In this document: positions 28,547 to 33,772 of the stretch, piece by piece
How positions within the stretch are numbered: position 1 is the first letter of the stretch
Layout: the number at the start of each line of letters is the position of its first letter
Source: Pseudooctadecabacter sp.
Lineage (GTDB): Bacteria; Pseudomonadota; Alphaproteobacteria; Rhodobacterales; Rhodobacteraceae
Assembly (NCBI RefSeq): GCF_020627745.1
Contig: NZ_JAHDGE010000019.1
Location: forward strand, 1 to 33,772
DNA: 33,772 nt
Direction: 5' to 3'
Program-made: the position numbers and the translations under genes
Notes under the pieces: generated by a model
Database searches by the model: none
Told to the model about the DNA's origin: nothing
Seen by the model: the letters and a program-made list of their open reading frames with translations, nothing else

Positions 28547-29921
28547 AGTCATCGGCCTTTGGGGCCTCGTCGCGCTGTTTTTATTGATCATGCTACGCAT
28601 TCCCGTAGCCTTGGCGATGTTTGTGACCGGCGTTGTGGGCACATGGGTCCTCAGCCTGACGTCGCCCTTCATCAAATTCGGCCCCTACCTGTTGCAGTTC
28701 AAAACCGCGCTGTGGAATTCGGTGGCCAACTACGATTTGTCCGTGGTGCCGTTGTTCATCCTGATGGGGTTTCTGGCCGCCGAAACCGGGCTCAGCCGCG
28801 ATCTGTTTCAAGGGCTGAGTGCAGTGACACGGCGCATCCGTGGCGGCGTGGCCATGGCCACGATTCTGGCCTGCGCGGGCTTTGGGGCGGTCAGCGGGTC
28901 GTCCATCGCCACAGCCTCCACCATGAGCCGCGTGGCCCTGCCGGAACTGCGCCGCCTGAGCTATCACGAAGGCCTGTCCACGGGCGTTCTGGCCGCAGGC
29001 GGCACCTTGGGCATCCTGATCCCGCCGTCTGTGGCGCTGGTGATCTATGCCATCGTGGTCGAGGCCCCGATCATCGCGATGTTCCAAGCGGCCATTGTGC
29101 CGGGCATCCTGGCGGTTGTCCTGTTCTTGCTGGTGATCCGCATCCGCGTGGCGCGCAATCCCGCACTGGCCCCGACGCGGGCGCCCATGACGGATGCGGA
29201 GGTGTCGCAGGCATTGCGCCGGTTGATCCCTGTGGGCCTGATCTTTGGCGCGATCATTCTGGGGCTGGGATTGGGCCTGTTTACGCCAACCCCAGCCGCA
29301 GCCGTCGGTGTGTTTTTGATCCTGATCTACGGCGGCCTGCTGCGCGCCTTGGGCCACGACGCGGGCCTGACCCGTGCGCGGCTGAAGGCAGCCCTGCTCG
29401 CCACGGCCAACACGGCGTCGATGATCTATTTCATTCTGTTCTCGGCCGATATCCTAAAGGGGTTCTTTGCGCGCACGGGCCTGCCTGCGGCCCTGTCGGA
29501 GTGGGCTGCGGCGTCGACGATGGAGCCGATGATGATCCTGCTGGCGATGCTGGTGATCCTGATCATCCTCGGCTGTTTCATGGAAAGCCTGTCGATGATC
29601 CTGGTGGTGGTGCCGTTTTTCTGGCCGGTGCTGGTGCAGCTTAATGGCGGGGAGTTTGTATCCGCTGATCGGGCGGCCTTCGGGATGACCACTGATGATC
29701 TGCGCATCTGGTTCGGGATACTGGCCCTGATCGTGGTGGAGCTGGGGCTGATCACACCGCCCGTGGGGCTGAATGTCTTTGTGATCAAATCGTTCTCCCC
29801 CGACACGACCCTTGGGACGATCTTTCGCGGGGTGGCCCCGTTCTTTGCCATCGAACTGGTGCGTGTGGCGCTGTTGTTGGCCGTGCCCGCTTTGGCGCTG
29901 ACCCTGCCCCGCCTGCTTTAG
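28536..29921 (+). CDS. dctM: TRAP transporter large permease (DctM family)
   Basis: A 461-residue polytopic membrane protein of the DctM family, with family blocks FILMGFLAAETGLSRDLF, FGAVSGSSIATASTMSRVAL, GTLGILIPPSVALVIYAIV, CFMESLSMILVVVPFFWPVL and GLITPPVGLNVFVIKS. It carries the transport pathway and sodium sites. GAAGG precedes the ATG at 28536. Its stop is 4 bp from the stop of the convergent SARP-like gene, with no obvious terminator between. Confidence 0.93.
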   Translation: MEREVIGLWGLVALFLLIMLRIPVALAMFVTGVVGTWVLSLTSPFIKFGPYLLQFKTALWNSVANYDLSVVPLFILMGFLAAETGLSRDLFQGLSAVTRRIRGGVAMATILACAGFGAVSGSSIATASTMSRVALPELRRLSYHEGLSTGVLAAGGTLGILIPPSVALVIYAIVVEAPIIAMFQAAIVPGILAVVLFLLVIRIRVARNPALAPTRAPMTDAEVSQALRRLIPVGLIFGAIILGLGLGLFTPTPAAAVGVFLILIYGGLLRALGHDAGLTRARLKAALLATANTASMIYFILFSADILKGFFARTGLPAALSEWAAASTMEPMMILLAMLVILIILGCFMESLSMILVVVPFFWPVLVQLNGGEFVSADRAAFGMTTDDLRIWFGILALIVVELGLITPPVGLNVFVIKSFSPDTTLGTIFRGVAPFFAIELVRVALLLAVPALALTLPRLL

Positions 29922-29925
29922 GCGG

Positions 29926-31521
29926 CTACCCCGGCCCCACATCGCGGTTGTGCGCCAGCGGGCTGGCGCGCAAGGTGGCCGCCGGAAATTCCGGTGTCTG
30001 CCGGATCATTTGCAACGAAAAGCCCGGTGTCTGACGTTGCAGATCGCCCAGCAATTTGCGCGCGCGGTCGTGACGGTTGGCATGGACATCCAACGCATAC
30101 AGGTGCCGCATGGGCATCCGGAACGCAGGGGCCAACCGGTGCGCGCGCGCCGCATTGCGCGTGGCGCGGTCAAAATCACCCACCGAGATATCCGTCAGAC
30201 ACGCCACCATATGCGCCCATTGCGCGTAGCGGCTTTCGCCCGCAAGCTCCACCGCCGCGCGGGACAGGTTTTGCGCCATGCGCACGTCGCCCTGCCGCAT
30301 GGCCAGCGTCGTCAGCGCGGTGCGCGCCATCACCGATGATGCATTGCGTTGGGAGGCAGATCGGATCAGATCATCCACATCCTCGATCACCCCGCCCAGA
30401 AACAGTTCAATCTGGCCAATCAGGGCGATCATCGACGGGTTGCGCCCGTCCCGTTCAGCCGCCTGCGTGGCAAAGGCCCGCGCCTCATCACGCAAGGTGT
30501 CCAGATCGGATTCGGTGCGTTCGTTGACCATGACCAGCCGCAAAAACGCAAGCCACGCCAGCGCGATGGGGTCGGATGTCTGGTCATGAACCGCCGTCAG
30601 CAATCCGTCGGCCACCCGCAGACGCGCAGCATCAAAGGTGAACAATTCATCAATCGCCCGTTCCCGCATCCGTAGGGCCGGATCACACCCGTCAAGGTCC
30701 CGCGCGGCCCGCAAAACTGCCTCCGTCGCTTCGTTTCCCGCGCTCAAGGCGTTGTTCAGGCCCGGCGTGTTGAACAACCGTGAGGTCGACCAGACGATCC
30801 TGCCATCGGACCCCGTGACGGTCATCATCGCCACGACCGCATGATCCTCGCGCAAGGACGTCACATCAAGGATGAGGTCCGTGGCACCCTGCGGAGCGGC
30901 GGCAGATCTGCCACCGGCAGTGCCCACAATCTCGAACCCGCCCACTTCCGTCAGGTTCTGGGCCGCCATGTGAACAACCGTCCGGCACAGATCAGACCCG
31001 TCGTGCCGTATGCCCACGCGGGCCACACGCCGCCCCTGCGGACGCGGCGGAAGCGCATCCACCAGACGTGCCCCGGCGGACACCGCGACGGGGGGTGTTC
31101 CCAACCGCTGCCGTTCACGTGCCAGCCAGCTTTCGAATTCCGGATCGCGCACGTCCAGACCCTCAAACAGCGGCATCGGGTCACCGTCCCCGTCCGACCC
31201 GAGATCAATCGCGATGAGGGTGGTATCAAGCGCCACAAACCGGCGGTCCGAGATCAGGGCCGCGCGGTCCGGCCCCAGACACTTGCGCACCTCGGACAGC
31301 GCCTGACGCAAGCTGCCGTTGGCCTGCGCCTGATCGCGGTCCGACCACAGCCGTGTTTCCAGCCAGCGCCGGGCGCGCCTGTGACCACCTGACAGGGCCA
31401 ACAGGGCCAGCAGGCCGCAGGTTTTCATATTGCGCGGGGTGATATCCGTGCCATCCGCGCGGACCAGACCGAACGGCCCACGGCAGTTCAGAACAACACG
31501 TGCAACGTCCCCGTCCTTCAT
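29926..31521 (-). CDS. SARP-like transcriptional regulator with TPR-like C-terminus
   Basis: A 531-residue protein. The N-terminus (residues about 5-95) has the OmpR-type winged helix of SARP/BTAD regulators: GPFGLVRADGTDITPRNMKT, then LLALLALSGGHRRARRWLETRLWSD and ANGSLRQALSEVRKCLG. A middle domain (about 150-290) contains LILDVTSLREDHAVVAMMTV, and the C-terminal half is helical with TPR-like units (AFATQAAERDGRNPSMIALI, RATRNAARAHRLAPAFRMPM). Such proteins bind direct repeats and activate nearby genes. I chose ATG 31521 (MKDGDVARVV) because the winged helix follows at once; the frame is open to 31599. A direct repeat with 11-bp period lies just upstream. Targets are unknown; the divergent Gly-Pro-His gene is the obvious candidate. 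Confidence 0.75.
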   Translation of the reverse strand: MKDGDVARVVLNCRGPFGLVRADGTDITPRNMKTCGLLALLALSGGHRRARRWLETRLWSDRDQAQANGSLRQALSEVRKCLGPDRAALISDRRFVALDTTLIAIDLGSDGDGDPMPLFEGLDVRDPEFESWLARERQRLGTPPVAVSAGARLVDALPPRPQGRRVARVGIRHDGSDLCRTVVHMAAQNLTEVGGFEIVGTAGGRSAAAPQGATDLILDVTSLREDHAVVAMMTVTGSDGRIVWSTSRLFNTPGLNNALSAGNEATEAVLRAARDLDGCDPALRMRERAIDELFTFDAARLRVADGLLTAVHDQTSDPIALAWLAFLRLVMVNERTESDLDTLRDEARAFATQAAERDGRNPSMIALIGQIELFLGGVIEDVDDLIRSASQRNASSVMARTALTTLAMRQGDVRMAQNLSRAAVELAGESRYAQWAHMVACLTDISVGDFDRATRNAARAHRLAPAFRMPMRHLYALDVHANRHDRARKLLGDLQRQTPGFSLQMIRQTPEFPAATLRASPLAHNRDVGPG

Positions 31522-31535
31522 TTCGTCACCCCAAC

Positions 31536-31557
31536 GCGAATTCTTCGTGAATTCCTC
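31536..31557. promoter_or_regulatory. 11-bp-period direct repeat, candidate SARP binding site
   Basis: GCGAATTCTTC (31536-31546) and GTGAATTCCTC (31547-31557) are adjacent 11-mers that agree at 9 of 11 positions. SARP proteins are known to bind direct repeats spaced 11 bp apart. The site is 15 bp before the SARP-like gene and 99 bp before the divergent gene. Confidence 0.5.
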
Positions 31558-31577
31558 GGCCCATGCCGCCCCCGGCG

Positions 31578-31606
31578 TTGACCGCACGAAGACGGCCAAG
31601 ATTAAT
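31578..31606 (+). promoter_or_regulatory. predicted promoter of the Gly-Pro-His phosphatase-fold gene
   Basis: TTGACC (31578-31583), 17 bp, ATTAAT (31601-31606), matching consensus at 5/6 and 4/6 positions. AAAGGAAA (31639-31646) gives a good ribosome site before the ATG at 31656. Confidence 0.5.
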
Positions 31607-31655
31607 GAGCATCATAACCTTACGTCAATTTCTGCAATAAAGGAAATTTTCTATC

Positions 31656-32747
31656 ATGGCGCTTTTCTCGACGTTCGGGCCGCATGGCCCCCACGGACCC
31701 CACGGCCCGCATGGCCCTCACGGACCGCATGGCCCCCATGGGCCGCATGGTCCACACGGTCCCCATGGGCCGCACAGCCCTCATGGATCGTCTGCAGAGG
31801 CCACCAACGTTGGCAGTTACTCCCTGTTGCTTGCCTCGTCGGAGGCCGTGGGGCACTGGGATGGCACGGCCGACCGCACGCCGCAGATGCCCGACGACAC
31901 TTTGGGGCGGTTCAAAACCCTGCCCGATCATGTGCGCGGGCCGCTTCTGGCGGCGGATCTGTCCGATCTTTTTGCTGTCGGCGCTTTGGATCACGGTGAT
32001 GTCACGGTCAAAATGTCCGGGAAGGACCTTGCGACAATTTCGGCAGGTCAGGACATCGACGACGCCCAGATGGATCTGATGAAGGAGGCAGCCCACCTGC
32101 GCGCGGAACGTCTGCCGGAGATCGTGGACCAGATCGGCGCGGTGCTGCCCTATATGGCGCAAACCCTGCGGCTGGGCGGCGGTCATGCGCCGATGGCGTC
32201 CCTGCTTTTGGCGACGGTCCAGTCGGCTGCGTCGAAAATCTCCTATCAGGTGAAATTCCAGTTCTCGGCCCCCCGACCGGTACAGTTTTCCACCGGTCTG
32301 CGTCCGGTCATCCAGACACCGGGGCATTCGAGCTATCCCAGCGGTCACGCCACCGAAAGCTTTGCCCTTGCGACCGTCCTATACGGGTTGATGCACAAAC
32401 AAACGCTCGATGTCGGGACCCTGTCGACGGCCCTGCCCGACACGCTGGCCATTGCAGACCGCATCGCGCGCGGGCGGGAGATCGCGGGCGTTCACTTTCC
32501 GCAAGACAGCGCCGCGGGCATGGTGCTGGGGATCGCCATCGGCAACGCTGTTGTTGCGGCGGGTCTGGGGGTGGACACGCCAAGCTACGGCTTTGACGCC
32601 TGCCGTCTGGGCACGGCACTTGCCGATCCGAGGGCCGTGTTTGACGGCAAAGGCGGGACAGTCGGACGGGGCAGTGTCACGCCGCAGCCCACGCCACTGG
32701 CGCGTCTGGTCATTGGTGAGGCGATGGCGGAACTCTCGGGCGCATAA
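31656..32747 (+). CDS. PAP2 / vanadium-haloperoxidase-fold protein with N-terminal Gly-Pro-His repeat
   Basis: A 363-residue protein. Residues 8-43 are eleven Gly-Pro-His triplets and one Ser-Pro-His. The C-terminal domain has the full acid-phosphatase/vanadium-haloperoxidase signature: K200 with R207-P208 (KFQFSAPRP), S229-G230-H231 (YPSGHATES), and R274 with H280 and D284 (REIAGVHFPQD). These residues bind phosphate or vanadate, so the enzyme is either a phosphatase or a haloperoxidase. There is no signal peptide or membrane helix, so it is a soluble member, not a PAP2 lipid phosphatase. The middle (about 45-190) is helical, as in bacterial haloperoxidase-like proteins. It is divergent from the SARP-like gene and convergent with the subtilase gene. 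Substrate unknown. Confidence 0.8.
   Translation: MALFSTFGPHGPHGPHGPHGPHGPHGPHGPHGPHGPHGPHSPHGSSAEATNVGSYSLLLASSEAVGHWDGTADRTPQMPDDTLGRFKTLPDHVRGPLLAADLSDLFAVGALDHGDVTVKMSGKDLATISAGQDIDDAQMDLMKEAAHLRAERLPEIVDQIGAVLPYMAQTLRLGGGHAPMASLLLATVQSAASKISYQVKFQFSAPRPVQFSTGLRPVIQTPGHSSYPSGHATESFALATVLYGLMHKQTLDVGTLSTALPDTLAIADRIARGREIAGVHFPQDSAAGMVLGIAIGNAVVAAGLGVDTPSYGFDACRLGTALADPRAVFDGKGGTVGRGSVTPQPTPLARLVIGEAMAELSGA
31677..31784 (+). repeat. 12-unit Gly-Pro-His codon repeat
   Basis: Twelve nine-base units encode (Gly-Pro-His)x11 then Ser-Pro-His. All four Gly codons, all four Pro codons and both His codons are used, so the DNA units differ while the peptide does not. This points to selection on the protein rather than recent slippage. 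Confidence 0.95.
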
Positions 32748-32766
32748 CCCCGACCGGACCCCTCAG

Positions 32767-32795
32767 GACAGCCACCCTAGGTCGTGGTGGCTGTC
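32767..32795. terminator. inverted repeat between convergent genes, possible bidirectional terminator
   Basis: GACAGCCACC (32767-32776) and GGTGGCTGTC (32786-32795) form a perfect 10-bp stem with a 9-nt loop. The right arm is the last codons of the subtilase gene. No T-run follows in either direction, so it may stabilise mRNA ends rather than end transcription by itself. Confidence 0.55.
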
Positions 32796-33772
32796 TTGCT
32801 GTGAAACACGGCGCGCCCCAGTCTGGGGTCCGCATCATCCGTCAACGGTTTTGCCGCCTGCCCCCGCGTCAGGCGATCCGCCTCAAGACCGGCAGCAATG
32901 GCGGCGGCTGCACTGGTGCCGCCGATGCGGGCCATGGACCCCGTGCGCGTTCCTGCGGCCAGAAAGCCCCCCGACAAAAAGCCGTCTTCGACGACCACAG
33001 CAAAATCGGGTGCGTGATTGACCGCGAAAGTTCCGCCTTGAGACGAATAGGCCATCGGCTCGGCCCCTCCGAAGGCCGCCGCCGCGACCGTTTTCACCCT
33101 GTCCGAACTGTGCGGCGCGAGGGCGGTGTAGCTGCCTGCGTCGGTAACCTTGACGCCTGCATCGCGCTGCGGGCTTTCGAAATAGGATTGCCGCCCGTGC
33201 GGGGCATAGCCCGGCGGGGTCGATCCCGACTGGATCTGGGCCGTCACGTCAACGGGGGCCGCCCCGCCGGACCGGACCACAACCTGCCACAAACCGGCGC
33301 GAAAGGCCGCGCGTCCCAGATCGGGGGAGGTCGGCCGCAACGCCACCACAACCCCGTCAGCGGACCAATCCAACCCGCCATCCGCCCCGTAGAGTGCAGA
33401 GGTCTGGCCCAGCGCCCAGCCGATGGCCTCGCCTGCGTCGTTGTGCAAAGCGATGCACTCGCCCGCACCCGGGGCGGTCCAGCTTTGCGGGACCGTTTCG
33501 CCCGGTGCAATCAGCCCGATTTCCACAGGTCCGGTGGCGCGCACTTCCATAAAGCTTGCCGTGCGGTCGTCGGGCAGGGTCCGCCATCCGAAGGTCACGC
33601 TGTCCTTTGGTGCGATCTGCGCTGTGGCCAACTGGCGGTCGCCATAGGCGTTTCCATAGGCGAAAAAGGCCGTCACCGTGCCCCCTGTCGCGGCTTCATA
33701 GGCGGCAACCTCGCGCAGGAATTCGCGTTGGAAGTGTCCCGATCCGTCCTTCGGCCCCGCCAGCATCCCCAG
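32777..33772 (-). CDS. subtilisin-like (S8) serine protease, 3' part (5' end outside window)
   Basis: At least 331 residues, open to the window edge; the residues before MLAGPKDGSGHF continue the frame (Leu-Gly), so the start lies outside. GGTVTAFFAYGNAYGD fits the oxyanion-hole Asn region of subtilases (Asn codon 33650-33652), and RIGGTSAAAAIAAGL holds the catalytic Ser (codon 32912-32914). The Asp and His of the triad must be upstream. About 245 residues separate Asn and Ser, far more than the roughly 65 of subtilisin, with a beta-rich insert (DSVTFGWRTLPDD onwards, resembling a P-domain-like sandwich). It is convergent with the Gly-Pro-His gene. Family call is good; completeness and export cannot be judged. 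Confidence 0.7.
   Translation of the reverse strand: MGMLAGPKDGSGHFQREFLREVAAYEAATGGTVTAFFAYGNAYGDRQLATAQIAPKDSVTFGWRTLPDDRTASFMEVRATGPVEIGLIAPGETVPQSWTAPGAGECIALHNDAGEAIGWALGQTSALYGADGGLDWSADGVVVALRPTSPDLGRAAFRAGLWQVVVRSGGAAPVDVTAQIQSGSTPPGYAPHGRQSYFESPQRDAGVKVTDAGSYTALAPHSSDRVKTVAAAAFGGAEPMAYSSQGGTFAVNHAPDFAVVVEDGFLSGGFLAAGTRTGSMARIGGTSAAAAIAAGLEADRLTRGQAAKPLTDDADPRLGRAVFHSKTATTT

Noticed and set aside
28559-29644. Second long frame on the same strand as dctM
   Set aside because: Shifted-frame shadow of dctM; its translation lacks membrane segments or known motifs.
31677-31784. Short tandem repeat that could be taken for a CRISPR or satellite
   Set aside because: The units are nine bases, in frame, and conserve only the peptide Gly-Pro-His; there are no spacers.

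Overview
The window is high-GC, densely packed DNA that looks like a chromosome of the Rhodobacteraceae (Roseobacter group, Alphaproteobacteria). The grounds are the codon usage, an alphaproteobacterial SOS box (GAAC-N7-GAAC), an imuA-imuB-dnaE2 mutagenesis cassette, an fdsGBACD NAD-dependent formate dehydrogenase operon with a LysR-type regulator, a TRAP transporter, and short dispersed motifs of the GAGTATTTTTGG type that I associate with this family. I see no tRNA, rRNA, CRISPR array, insertion sequence or integrase. No gene-free stretch exceeds about 180 bp.

Layout. 1-386 (-): start of an exported Sel1-repeat protein. 372-1685 (+): periplasmic di-heme cytochrome c peroxidase/MauG-like protein. 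1682-5649 (-): four genes whose ends overlap at every junction, encoding a GNAT-fold-like protein, a ThiF/E1-like adenylyltransferase, a polytopic membrane protein with a short cytosolic domain, and an Acg-like nitroreductase. I cannot match this set to a characterised pathway; it is the best candidate here for an undescribed system. 5741-11882 (+): imuA, imuB and dnaE2, behind a promoter whose -10 overlaps a perfect SOS box. 11978-18961 (-): lysR, fdsG, fdsB, fdsA, fdsC (fdhD-like) and fdsD, a soluble molybdenum formate dehydrogenase with its regulator. 19058-23236 (+): two PqiA-domain membrane proteins, PqiB with three MCE domains and a repeat-built helical needle, and the lipoprotein PqiC, together an intermembrane lipid-transport system. 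23228-26842 (-): nagA, a ROK sugar kinase and a cytosolic sulfatase/phosphonate-ester hydrolase, divergent from a TRAP transporter (dctP, dctQ, dctM; 27020-29921, +). 29926-31521 (-): SARP-like regulator with TPR-like C-terminus. 31656-32747 (+): PAP2/vanadium-haloperoxidase-fold protein with an N-terminal Gly-Pro-His repeat. 32777-end (-): 3' part of a subtilisin-like protease gene.

How the genes fit together. The imu cassette makes the error-prone SOS polymerase complex. FdsGBA with FdsC and FdsD oxidises formate with NAD+ in the cytoplasm. The sulfatase-kinase-NagA operon beside the TRAP transporter suggests import of an anionic (sulfated or phosphonylated) amino sugar that is de-esterified, phosphorylated and deacetylated in the cytosol; this is inference. 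The SARP regulator carries an 11-bp-period direct repeat just upstream of its start, the geometry SARP proteins favour, next to the Gly-Pro-His phosphatase-fold gene.
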